The notes under the pieces were generated by a model, which worked only from the letters and a program-made list of their open reading frames with translations, was not told where the DNA came from and searched no databases. This document shows, one piece after another, positions 29,632-38,420 of a stretch of 64,000 nucleotides of DNA. The DNA comes from Brevibacillus laterosporus LMG 15441 (lineage in GTDB: Bacteria; Bacillota; Bacilli; Brevibacillales; Brevibacillaceae), in assembly GCF_000219535.2 (NCBI RefSeq), contig NZ_CP007806.1:1832501-1896500 (forward strand), in the 5' to 3' direction. A program made the translations under genes and the position numbers. How positions within the stretch are numbered: the first letter of the stretch is position 1; each line of letters opens with the position of its first letter.

Positions 29632-31047
29632 ATGGCAAAGAACACTACAAAAGATTTCATAAAGTCTATAGAGCAAAAAGCATTTATTATCCAAGAAGGA
29701 GGGGACGAGTTTAGATTTAGAAATTACATATGAGCAGCAGATATATTTTTTGACAAACATCAAAAGTACACAACAGATAGAGAATTTTTCTTGAAATTCA
29801 TAGCGGACAAAGTGATAAGTCCAAACGAGGATGAAGACATATTTCAAAGATTAAGTTTACTCCAAGATAAAAATTTAATAGAACTAGGGTGTCTGTATGT
29901 TAATGGAAATGCAAAGTTTAAAGGTTATTTTGAAGAAATAAATGATCAAGATGATTTTTTCATACGGTTTAAACTAGCATTGGATAGCTATAAAAAGGTA
30001 GAAAATGATTTACACAATCAAAAGATGGAAAAAATTCTAGGGGTTCAGAGATTGAAAGGGCTGGATACTATTACAAAACTTGCACAGCAAGTATCTAGCC
30101 CCTATTCAAGTATTCGTGATCTAAATGTTGTTTATCCTGAAATGCACCTATTAAAGCATATAAGTCAATATGAAAAGACATTTAATGATTTTTCAAGAGT
30201 AATGTCTCTCGGTAAAAATATTAAGGATACATTATATTATGGGTCATTGGCTACCAAGGCAATGCAAATTCCAAATGTAGAATTGCGAAAATTTCCTGAT
30301 TTTAATAAGGCTTACAATATTACAAGAGTTGCTTTAGAAGCATTTAAGTCAAGTAGTGAGATAAGCAGTGCAACTTCATTAAGATATAATTTTGATATTT
30401 ACAATAGTATAAAAAACAACTTGGATTATCTAGTAGAAAATAGCAGGATAAATAATACTATTTTGGAAACAGCGAGAAAATCTGCTTTTAGTTTATCATC
30501 TTTAGAAACATATGCTCATCATTTTAGATCATATCTAAATTTTGATGATTTTGATGAAGATAGCTTCCCTGAAAAGGAATTAATACATTCAACTTTAGAT
30601 ACTGAATTGGAAGACTCAGGATTCTTTGAGTCTAAATTATCAGCAGAAGAGAAGTTAGAAGCATTAGACCAAAAATTGCAAAGTCCTACTGAAAGACCAG
30701 AATGGGTAAATCAAGTTTTGTTATGGTTTACAATTCATATTGTTAATTATTTAATACTCTTAATAATTAGCAGTTCTATTTCTGGCAGCTTTAGTGCAGC
30801 AGTTCCATCAATAGATTCTGCTATGTTCATTACTTTACTATGGCAAAAGCCTTTTCGATATTCAAAAAAAGACAAGCTCGAAGTAAAGGAAAACCCGTGG
30901 CATCGTTCAAAGACGATTGCTTATCTTGAAAAGGAGCAAGAGGTTGTTTTCATGAGAAAACGAAAAGATTGGTCTTATGTGGAATTTAAATACAAAAACG
31001 AAAGAAAAAGTGGATGGGTTCTATCAAGATACTTGGAAAGAAAATAA
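29632..31047 (+). pseudogene. Large SH3-type protein interrupted by an in-frame TGA
   Basis: ATG 29632 with ribosome site GGAGGAA opens a frame that reads MAKNTTKDFIKSIEQKAFII..., meets TGA at codon 34 (29731-29733), and continues uninterrupted in the same frame to 31047. Without the TGA it would be 471 codons long. After the stop the protein is helical, has one or two hydrophobic segments (LLWFTIHIVNYLILLIISSS) and ends in an SH3-like repeat (KERKSGWVLSRYLERK region). TGA is one base from TGG (Trp). Translation could restart at TTG 29791. Whether it is a true nonsense mutation, readthrough or a sequencing error is open. Confidence 0.7.
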
Positions 31048-31234
31048 CATTTATAATATTTTGATAGGAATTTTATTATGGATATGAGCAAGAGATGATG
31101 GAATATAATTATCCCTGAGTTGAAATAAAAGTCCTCAATTACATCGTAAATTTTATTATTAATAGTATCTTTTACACGTTGATTTAAAAAATCAAAATTT
31201 TGATCGTATAAAATTTATAAGGGCGTATGTATAA

Positions 31235-31482
31235 CCCGCATGGAACAGGAACTGGCGGCCCTGGATACACAATCAAATGTGAACACAAGGTAACCCACAC
31301 AAACACGTTCGTGGTGCATTGTCGATGGCACATGCAGGTAAAGATACAGGCGGCAGCCAATTCTCTTTATCGGCTATGATTCATTCCCGCATCTAGACGG
31401 CGTTCATACTGTATTCGGACAAATTATCGAAGGCATGGAGCATGTGGACAAAATTCAGCAAGGTAATAAAATGACTGAAGTG
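31235..31482 (+). pseudogene. Frameshifted copy of the 3' part of ppiB
   Basis: Near-identical to 24401-24647. One base is lost in GAAACACAAGG (GAACACAAGG here) and two are gained in CAATTCTTTATC (CAATTCTCTTTATC), so the frame is broken; the last codons differ. There is no 5' half and no start. This is a dead duplicate marking the right edge of the 24.7-31.5 kb block. Confidence 0.92.
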
Positions 31483-31553
31483 CAGAATGGAATAGAGTAA
31501 GGCGTTAAGTTCGCTTCATTTGATAAAATGGAGACTGCACAATCTCTTAAAGC

Positions 31554-31595
31554 AAATGGTGCTGTCTTTCCCTTAGTGGAGTAGCACCATTTTTA
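31554..31595 (+). terminator. Intrinsic terminator
   Basis: AAATGGTGCT / AGCACCATTT with a 19-nt loop and a T-run. Confidence 0.88.
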
Positions 31596-31609
31596 TCTAA
31601 ATCAGTTTT

Positions 31610-32040
31610 CCGAAAATGGTGTGGTGACCTAGTAAGTCGGCTGTGAGACTCCTCGTGTCAGTGTTACCGACTGAAAATACCAACAATTTTGTAAGTGTAC
31701 GTTTAAGTTAACAGAGCTTAAGGCGTGCTTTTGCACGAATCAATAAAGTTCCCCACTTACATACGTAAGTCATTGCGTGTTTTTGACTAAATTGCATTGG
31801 TGTGGTGCTCGTCATCAACAGATGGCGAGCAATCGTCCTGCATCATCCTCTAGCCACCAGCAACTGGCTTGTTTTGGTATCATCAACTTAATCAGACCCA
31901 CTGAGTTACTTATTCGTAGTTGTGGCGCCTGCAACGGACGGTGTCAACCGTCTTCGGTACCAACGGAACCGCAGCATAAGGACTCTATAATGATGTTAAA
32001 CTTGAGATTTGTCGTGCGATAATCAAGATAGAAGATACTG
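31610..32040 (+). ncRNA. Unassigned hairpin-rich region, possible structured RNA
   Basis: About 430 bp, higher in G+C than its surroundings, with no credible ORF. Consecutive local stems: AGTCGG..CCGACT, GCGTGC..GCACG, GCTCGTCATC..GATGGCGAGC (10 bp, one G-U), AGCCA..TGGCT, GACGG..CCGTC. Such dense local pairing suggests a folded RNA. Candidates are a leftover omega-RNA-type end of an IS200/IS605 element, a decayed ribozyme or intron end, or a plasmid-type origin; I cannot assign it. It lies between a terminator and a convergent pseudogene. Confidence 0.4.
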
Positions 32041-32088
32041 GTTATTAGCATTTGGAGTGCTACAGTCGTGATACTCTACTTTGCTTTG

Positions 32089-33942
32089 TCATCGGTTTCT
32101 GAACAAATCATAAGCCGGCCAATCTTTGATGCGCCCAATAATCGTCCACACCAGGTTGTCGAGGTCGGTCCGCATTTTTTCCAATTGTGTGTCGTTACGA
32201 GAGTTGACTAACACGGCCCAACAATATCCGTGATGTGTCCGCATAACGATAGAAGTCGAACCTGGTATGTCTCCATCATGAAAATAATTACCTGAAGAAT
32301 CAATGGCCCATCCCTTTGCGTAATTTGAAGGGCTTCCATCTATTCTTGGTGCAGTCGTGGTTGTGTACATTGTCGCTAGGGATCCTCTGTTCAGGATGTC
32401 CGGCTTAGAGGCGAAACGATCGACGCGAACGAGGAAACGAACGAGATCCGTTGCAGACGCAATCCACCCTCCATGTGCGTCCATGCGAGAAACCCGGATC
32501 GTGTAAGGATTCCATCTGCTTTGCGGGTAATATACAACTTCGTTCGGCGATCCGCGAGAGTGTCACCGGCAATATGCATATCCGTAATACCGCAGGGCGC
32601 GAGGACGTGCTGTCGAACATAGTCAGCATAGGACATACCTGAAACGCGTTCAATCACTCGACCGAGCAGCAAGTAACCAAAGTTGAGATAATCGAAAGTC
32701 CGTCCCGGCACATAAGTCAATGGTGCGTTATCGTCATCAAGCATCCATGTGATAAGGCTCGTCTTGATTTAAGTTGAAATGGCTAAACATCGGATCCTGT
32801 TTTTGCGCCCAGCCGCTGGTATGTTCTAGAAGATGTTGTACCGTTATTTGGTGAATATTTTTGCCATATGGCTGTTTTCCGTAAGTGGTACCGAGGATAG
32901 CGTTTGGACCAAACACTCTATCGCCAAGATTTAGCCGTCCAGCTTCGATCAATTTAAACACCGCTACCGAAGTAATCGGTTTCGAGACGCTGGCTATTCT
33001 AAAGAGGTGATTGGTTCTGACTGGTTCATTGGTTGCTTGATTAGCAAGGCCAAATCCTTGAGCGAAGACTAATCGCTCTTGGTAGGTGAGAGCTAGTGAT
33101 ACTCCTGGGATCCTGTGATTGTTCATGAAGGTCGTCACAGTCTGCTGGATGAACGCTAGGTCACTATCGGACAAGTAAGGCTTGTGCCATATTACTGCAT
33201 ATCGCACTTCTCCGCGCAATGGATGTCCATTAACCTGAACTAGACGGAATCCCCTAGACAGCATGGAATTAAACTCAGTTTGGTACTCAGCAGGACTCAG
33301 GCCGTGGCGGGCTGACCATGTGAGATCTGGTCCTTTGATCCAAATCACCGCATAATAGTTTTGGCTGGCAACCTCGTATCCACTTACGCGCCACAGTATA
33401 AATCCTTGGTTGCTCCAGTGGTTGAACTCAGCCTGGTACTGAGCAGAGCTCAGGCCATGGCGAGCGACCCAATTGACGATTGGAGATTTATCCCAAATTG
33501 TTGCGAATCGAGGCTGACCAGCTACGGTATACCCGCACAGGTCTATTAGTCGAAACCCTTGCGAAATAAGGTTGTTAAATTCGGCTTGATATTGAGCTGC
33601 GGTCAAGTCATGGTGAGCGAGCCACTCCGGACCGGCCGTTTTTTCCCAGAGAGATGCGTAGCGATCTCTGCCGGTTACTTCATAACCGCTTACTCGGACT
33701 GGACGGTATCCTTTAGCAGTCATGGTCCTAAATAAGGCTTGATGATCTGCGGAAGATAGTCCGTGCCGAGCCTGCCACTCCGGACCTGGCGACTGTTCCC
33801 AGACAGCAGCATAACGATCGACTCCATCTACTCCGAAACCGCTAATATCGATGAGTCGATATCCTTGGGATACTAGTGAGTTGTATTCAGCTTGAAATTG
33901 GTTGGATGTAAGTCCGTGCCGGGCCTGCCATGCATATGCCAT
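32089..33942 (-). pseudogene. Serine hydrolase (class C beta-lactamase fold) with five N-terminal tandem repeats, broken by two frameshifts
   Basis: Start ATG 33942 after AGGAG. Residues ~1-255 are five ~48-residue repeats of the type WQARHGL(S/T)..Q..F..L...G(Y/F)R....SGY...G..RYA..W, as in bacterial tandem repeat domain 1 of polyglycine-hydrolase-like proteins. Then a beta-lactamase/transpeptidase fold: SVSKP (SxxK serine), LLEHTSG, then YLNFGYLLLG (Tyr motif) in another frame. Breaks lie near 32750 and 32515; they compensate, so the third part (MDAHGGWIASATDLVRFL to the end) returns to the first frame. G+C is clearly higher than in the flanks, suggesting transfer. As is, it stops after about 401 residues. 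Confidence 0.85.
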
Positions 33943-34648
33943 ATAACACACTCCTAATAACATTGTCTGATGGAAATAAAGTATTAAAGTACGTTGATGC
34001 GTGTTTCTGAGTTGGAAACCTTAATTACTTTATTTTCAATAGTTATTATTATGCTTTATTACTCTGAAGTTAGTATAGTTTAATGGATACCTTTTAGTTA
34101 AATCCTTACAATGAAACCAAGAGGAGATGAGTCCAGATGGACATATGCTTTAATAAATCTTCTCGTAATATCCCTTTACTTCAAAGGAGATCCGTAGCTT
34201 TGCCTAGATAAAGGGATGTTACAAGAGTTTGCAAAACGGGAGCTCAATGTGAAATCACTAATAATTCAGCGTATTCTCAATAGCGGTATTGGGGGTAGGT
34301 GTAAGGTGTATCTGACCAAGATCTCTATCCGATATAAACGAGGCTTAAACATTCAATATTGTTAGTATTTGATAACAATAGAAATATCCAAAGAAGAAGA
34401 AGGAGCGATAAATGCTCCTTCTTTTTTATAAATCGGGATCATTTGAATCAAAGAGAGACCTCTCATCCATCCCGGTACTATATCCCAATAGTAGAATGTA
34501 CACGTCTTTACACGTTAAATTGTTTAGTTATTAACTTTTTTTGATAAAAGTTGTATGTGTCTTCGTTTCTAACGGTTACCCTTAGCGGAGTGAAGACTGG
34601 TTATTTTTATGGGACAGAACTCCTTAACGTTGTATATCCGCGTTTAAC

Positions 34649-34705
34649 TTAACTTCAATGTGACAATCACTGTTATTAAATCAATGGTTGTCACATTGAA
34701 ATTAA
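34649..34705. repeat. 18-bp inverted repeat with 21-nt centre
   Basis: TTAACTTCAATGTGACAA at 34649-34666 and its reverse complement with one mismatch at 34688-34705. No T-run follows, so it is more likely a protein-binding site, an origin hairpin or an element end than a terminator. Confidence 0.7.
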
Positions 34706-34867
34706 GATAATCACATATTGCTGGTGGTACCCGTATTGAAAACGGTAAGGAATTATTGAAGTTAACCAGAGGGGAAGTAGCAGATAGCATCAAAATAGGA
34801 TCAAGTTCGATTGTTGAGACCTTTTGCAAACTTGTAAAAAAATAATAGATTTTTTTTAACATATTTA

Positions 34868-34930
34868 GTACTCAAAGGTACGAGAGGTTAATATCTGAAT
34901 CTATTAATTTAAGGTACTCACAAGTACGAG
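34868..34930 (+). repeat. Two 17-bp direct repeats upstream of the Rep-like gene (iteron-like)
   Basis: GTACTCAAAGGTACGAG at 34868 and GTACTCACAAGTACGAG at 34914, spaced 46 bp (about four and a half helical turns), 65 bp before the gene at 34995. Paired repeats just before a replication-initiator-like gene suggest its binding sites. Confidence 0.55.
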
Positions 34931-34994
34931 TTGATGAGCTTTTTAATTACGTGTAAGATTCTTTTAAACTATTTATGCGAGGAGGGAGACAAAA

Positions 34995-36182
34995 ATGAAG
35001 ATAATTGAAAGTTTTATTAATCAAGACATTAATACATTGTCTTCAAAAAAAATTGATCTTTGTCTCTCACTCTTTAAATATATTGATTGGGATTGTCATG
35101 TCCGTTTTTCGACTATTGAACGTTTGGCATCTGAAATTGGGACCACTGTAAAATATGTAAAAGAAATGATGAATGAACTTAAACGGGATGGTGTACTGTC
35201 TTACCACCCTAATAATCCAGATCTAATCCGATTCGAGCTGGCAAGCGATAACCTTGAATGGGAACGCGGGGATCGTTATTGTAAACCGTTTTTCTTTTTC
35301 GATAGACCTGAATTTAAAAGACTAAAAGTTAACGCTAAACGTATCATTTTAAAAGCTGCTCTCCAATTATCTATTCAAAGTTTGTCTCAGAATGCGACTG
35401 TTGTAATGAAAAAAGAAACATTTTTCTCACGTAAACAATACCATTTGCGTAAATTACCTATTGATAATGAACGCTTTTCCTTATCAATTCGTGAGATAAA
35501 CGCTAAGCTATTTGGAATTGTGGATGTACAAATACATAAATCTGTTGAGACAAAAAAAGAATTTTTAGTTTTTAACTTTGTTCCAGAAATCCTTACCCAA
35601 TTTTATACGATCGAACGTGAAAGAAGCCTTCTTAAAGACACTTTTACATGCTACGGTGTAGTAAAAAATCTTTCTCCAGAAACCTACCAAGGAATACTAG
35701 CAACCGCTAAAGGTTTTATTCACAGTTTAGTAAAGGAGTCCGAATTTCTACTGTTAAATAAATATTCTATTCGTGCGACTTCTTACTCGAAAGTAGAAGA
35801 AGAAATACTTAAACAAAAGCGTACTGTTCGTTATCTGGCTCGCTCCATTTATGACGAAGCAGTACGTTATTTGGCGAGCAGTTTAAACTCACTAGAACTA
35901 GAATTAAACACACCTGATGCAATATCAGCCTATTTTCGTGGTATCTTACACAATATTTCCCTTGAAAAAATGACAGAAAACGCCAAGGAAATTGATAGAT
36001 ACCATAGCTTTGCTATGTCTTTTAATTCTCTTCCAGATTTTAAAGAGGGGAAATCAAAATATGAGTATCTAAAAAAGCTTGGCCTTGAAGGATTCACGAT
36101 AATTGACCAAGAAACTATTTTTTATGCTACAAAGAGGTATCAATTCATTTTTGATCTACTTAATGGAGTTTGTCACAAGTGA
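34995..36182 (+). CDS. Winged-helix protein resembling plasmid/ICE replication initiators
   Basis: 395 residues behind GGAGGGAG. The N-terminal ~70 residues read as a winged helix (CHVRFSTIERLASEIGTTVKYVKEMMNELKRDGVLSYH). The rest is helical and basic without recognised motifs. Size, N-terminal DNA-binding domain and upstream direct repeats resemble initiators of low-copy plasmids and integrative elements. No transmembrane segment or enzyme motif. The role is inferred from architecture alone. Confidence 0.5.
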   Translation: MKIIESFINQDINTLSSKKIDLCLSLFKYIDWDCHVRFSTIERLASEIGTTVKYVKEMMNELKRDGVLSYHPNNPDLIRFELASDNLEWERGDRYCKPFFFFDRPEFKRLKVNAKRIILKAALQLSIQSLSQNATVVMKKETFFSRKQYHLRKLPIDNERFSLSIREINAKLFGIVDVQIHKSVETKKEFLVFNFVPEILTQFYTIERERSLLKDTFTCYGVVKNLSPETYQGILATAKGFIHSLVKESEFLLLNKYSIRATSYSKVEEEILKQKRTVRYLARSIYDEAVRYLASSLNSLELELNTPDAISAYFRGILHNISLEKMTENAKEIDRYHSFAMSFNSLPDFKEGKSKYEYLKKLGLEGFTIIDQETIFYATKRYQFIFDLLNGVCHK

Positions 36183-36450
36183 TTTGAGTCCAAAAATTCC
36201 CAAAACCTTAGTCAACTTCTCAGGATACGATATGTTTGATTTGTCAGGTCAAAGAAAAGCTAGCATTTCAAAAGAAGATACTAGAAAAAAGCTTACAGAT
36301 TTGAGAAATAAGGAGATCAACAAATTAGAAGAGATAGAAAAAGAAGTGAAAGAAGAAAAACATCCTTATCAATTTCATGAAGTTACTCTAAATTTGCTCG
36401 AGGCTGCAATAGAGTCTAGTTATGCTCATATTTATAAAAAAGTAAGCTAA
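36163..36450 (+). CDS. Small coiled-coil protein overlapping the Rep-like gene
   Basis: 95 residues from ATG 36163, overlapping the previous gene by 20 bp. Residues ~40-75 are a charged coiled coil (RKKLTDLRNKEINKLEEIEK). No family recognised. The ribosome site is weak, so expression would depend on coupling to 34995. Confidence 0.5.
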   Translation: MEFVTSDLSPKIPKTLVNFSGYDMFDLSGQRKASISKEDTRKKLTDLRNKEINKLEEIEKEVKEEKHPYQFHEVTLNLLEAAIESSYAHIYKKVS

Positions 36451-36887
36451 CTATACTACTACAGCATTGGTCGAAAAGACGAGTGCTTGTTAGGGTTCCC
36501 TTCTTTTATTCCTACCTCATTTTCTTAATCCGGAAAGTATCTTTACCTTCAAATCTCACATATTCATTGACCAGAAATCCTTATTTTATAGATATGGATT
36601 TTTTTATTTCAGATTTTTGTGCAGATCAAACTGTGAATATGTCAAAAGTCATGTTAGTATGTCATTTATAACCGTGGATTGTTAAGTTATCCTGTGAATC
36701 TATTATTTTTTCTGTTTATGCGCAAAAGAATCCCGATAAACCGTTTCACAGCTATCATTGTTTTCTCACTTTATCCTATTGTATTAATTCATTATTTATA
36801 TTTATTGTTATAATGAATAGCGATAATATATTATGTTTAGAACTACATAAAAATATTCTTACTTATGAACGATGAAAACACCACGTA
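36451..36887. other. AT-rich gene-poor stretch
   Basis: Nothing supported. A 62-codon frame at 36483 lacks a ribosome site. Confidence 0.4.
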
Positions 36888-36919
36888 ACACATAAGATCT
36901 TTTTATTATGTGTTTTTTT
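36888..36919 (+). terminator. Intrinsic terminator just before the broken membrane-anchored gene
   Basis: ACACATAA / TTATGTGT with T7 tail. It lies only a few bases before the AGGAGG site of the next gene, so it could also act as an attenuator of that gene. Confidence 0.7.
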
Positions 36920-36936
36920 AATGTAGGAGGTACTAT

Positions 36937-37705
36937 ATGAAAAAATTTCTTTTATTATTTTTGCTTGTAGGGACAATAGGGGTATATACGCTTTATATAG
37001 ATTATTTTTCAATGGAGTAATATTTCTGACTTTATAAGACATAATCCTGGAGTTCGCTTTACTCATCTGGGTTTGTAGCTGTCTCGATAGAATTTCTTTC
37101 GGTTTATCCGATCCTATAAAGGAGGCTGCTTCATTGTATCTTTCTGCAATAAGAGAATCATAGTAACTCTTCATTATTTCCTCTACCTCATTCTTTATTG
37201 AAGAATTTTTTACCTCTTTAGTATTTAATAAATGATAAGTATTATTTCGATTTGCACTTTCTTTCGTGTATAGAAACATTGGGTAATAAAAGAAGATAAT
37301 ATTTTAGAAATTACAAAGCTTGATTACAAAATTACAACGGATGATAGCTCAATTCATATAGGAGCTATTAAAAAACAAGAAGATACGACTGGCCAATATT
37401 TAGCTATTTCGCTAGTGAACAAGAGCAATAAACAATATATTAAGGTAGGGGATAAAGAAGTTCCATATGCGATCATTAGGAGCAAACATATACCAGTTCA
37501 AAGATTAATGATTCCTCCTAATCAAAGTGCTCAAATATTAATACCGTTTAATGAGAAAGTTACTCCAGATCATCTAGAACTAATGGAATTCTATAGAAGT
37601 AAGGCTGAAGGGGTACCGATAAATAAAATAAGCATCTACATATCGTTAGTAGAAGATGATATTAACTTTAATACAAACCAGCTCTCCTATATGGAAGGAT
37701 TTTGA
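36937..37705 (+). pseudogene. Membrane-anchored protein broken by an internal 262-bp inversion
   Basis: Three pieces fit one protein. Piece 1 (36937-37014, after AGGAGG) encodes the anchor MKKFLLLFLLVGTIGVYTLY. Piece 2 reads on the minus strand from 37276 down to 37015 (NEVEEIMKSYYDSLIAERYN, NTF2-like in style). Piece 3 reads on the plus strand from 37277 (EDNILEITKLDYKITTDDSS ... to 37705) but has no start codon. Joining at the flanking CAATG/CATTG keeps the frame at the first junction and needs a one-base change in an A-run at the second. The current DNA encodes only a 27-aa peptide from the start. Confidence 0.65.
37015..37276 (-). repeat. Inverted segment flanked by CAATG / CATTG
   Basis: The coding-like frame switches to the minus strand exactly across this interval. 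The flanking 5-bp sequences are CAATG (37010-37014) and CATTG (37277-37281), an inverted repeat suitable for a small inversion. Confidence 0.6.
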
Positions 37706-37743
37706 ATTATCTTATCGGAAGGTGTAGCAAGGAGGTGAATTGG

Positions 37744-37854
37744 ATGAAGGCACATAACGGATCAGGTTGGAGTTATGAAAGTTTTCAAGAGTGGAAACTT
37801 TGTATAGAACCTGAATGGAGTTATTGGGTGGCTACTACTAAATATCTAAATTAG
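37744..37854 (+). CDS. 36-aa Trp-rich peptide with an EPEW motif
   Basis: ATG 37744 after AAGGAGGTGAATTGG, a near-perfect ribosome site. Sequence begins MKAHNGSGWSYESFQEWKL and continues CIEPEWSYWVATTKYLN. No secretion signal. It shares EPEW with the next ORF. Unknown function; with its strong ribosome site it is likely translated. Possible signalling or modified-peptide precursor. Confidence 0.6.
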   Translation: MKAHNGSGWSYESFQEWKLCIEPEWSYWVATTKYLN

Positions 37855-37871
37855 TCAAGGAGAGGGTACTT

Positions 37872-38024
37872 ATGACAGAACCTGAATGGGTTTTTGATTC
37901 AAGTTGGCGTGATGATCCTAGATACCATCTAAGTGAGGACGTACTTATGGCAGAGCCTGATTGGTCGATTCAATACACATGCATTACAAGTGACCCCAGT
38001 TGGTCCGATGAACCTGGTTATTAA
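37872..38024 (+). CDS. 50-aa peptide made of two tandem M-x-EP[E/D]W units
   Basis: ATG 37872 after AAGGAGAGGGTACTT, 17 bp after the previous peptide. The protein has two copies: MTEPEWVFDSSWRDDPRY, then MAEPDWSIQYTCITSDPSWS and a final DEPGY. The DNA before the internal Met (GTGAGGACGTACTTATGGC) also resembles the leader of the first (GGAGAGGGTACTTATGAC), so ribosome site and peptide were duplicated together and an ancestral stop was lost. The second unit could be translated by itself from ATG 37947. No homologue recognised. Confidence 0.6.
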   Translation: MTEPEWVFDSSWRDDPRYHLSEDVLMAEPDWSIQYTCITSDPSWSDEPGY

Positions 38025-38028
38025 TCCT

Positions 38029-38305
38029 TTCAAGGCCAACAGCTTGTATAACTCTATTTCTGCCTCAAGGCGCTGTATTTTTTCCGCCTGGGGAAGAGAT
38101 TTTTCAGAGTCTTCTCTGTTTTTCTTGTTTTCCCCCTACGATCCTCTAAGCCTCTCAATCCATCATCTCTGTATCTTCTAACCCACCTGCGGAACATTCT
38201 TAAATCAAGACCGTATGTTTCTCTAATCTCCCTATAAGTAGTCCCTTGCTCAAAACATTCCACTACATGATGTTTGAATTCAAGAGAATACGTCTTTTTA
38301 GTGCC
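38029..38305 (-). pseudogene. IS3-family (IS150-like) transposase OrfA remnant
   Basis: Reading leftwards from 38305: GTKKTYSLEFKHHVVECFEQ, then a helix-turn-helix (YREIRETYGLDLRMFRRWVR), typical of IS3-family orfA. Two defects: the ATG near 38310 is out of frame by one base, and the G-run near 38148 shifts the frame, after which the true frame continues ENKKNREDSEKSLPQAEKIQ and the leucine-zipper part to about 38029, where it ends. No orfB remains. It is a truncated dead copy next to the small peptide ORFs. Confidence 0.8.
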
Positions 38306-38316
38306 TCATAAAAATT

Positions 38317-38368
38317 CCCCTCCAAGTAAACAGTAAAGGGCTTTCTTCTTACTGTCTACCTAAAGGGG
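38317..38368 (-). promoter_or_regulatory. Leader hairpin of the IS remnant that buries its ribosome site
   Basis: On the minus strand, CCCCTTTAGGTAGACAGTAA and TTACTGTTTACTTGGAGGGG pair over 20 bp, every mismatch being G-U. The 3' arm contains GGAGGGG, the ribosome site of the transposase. Such hairpins limit transposase translation from read-through transcripts. Confidence 0.6.
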
Positions 38369-38420
38369 ATAATACCAAATAAGATATGGGGGCAATTTAA
38401 ATCAGGTATACCGTTACATG

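Larger units (their letters stand above)
33943..34994. other. Long intergenic region before the Rep-like gene
   Basis: About 1 kb with no supported gene. It contains a long inverted repeat (34649-34705) and paired direct repeats (34868-34930), annotated separately. Between them a short frame reads like a gene remnant (RIENGKELLKLTRGEVADSI, ending TAA near 34845) with no start codon; it may be the tail of a lost DNA-binding gene. Confidence 0.4.

Noticed and set aside
31777-32022. 81-codon frame rich in Ser, Cys and Gln
   Set aside because: It overlaps several strong hairpins and has no ribosome site; better explained as structured non-coding sequence.
36863-37279. 138-codon minus-strand ORF taken as a separate gene
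   Set aside because: Its last third is simply antisense to a clear signal-anchor start and a terminator; the first part fits as an inverted piece of the plus-strand gene.
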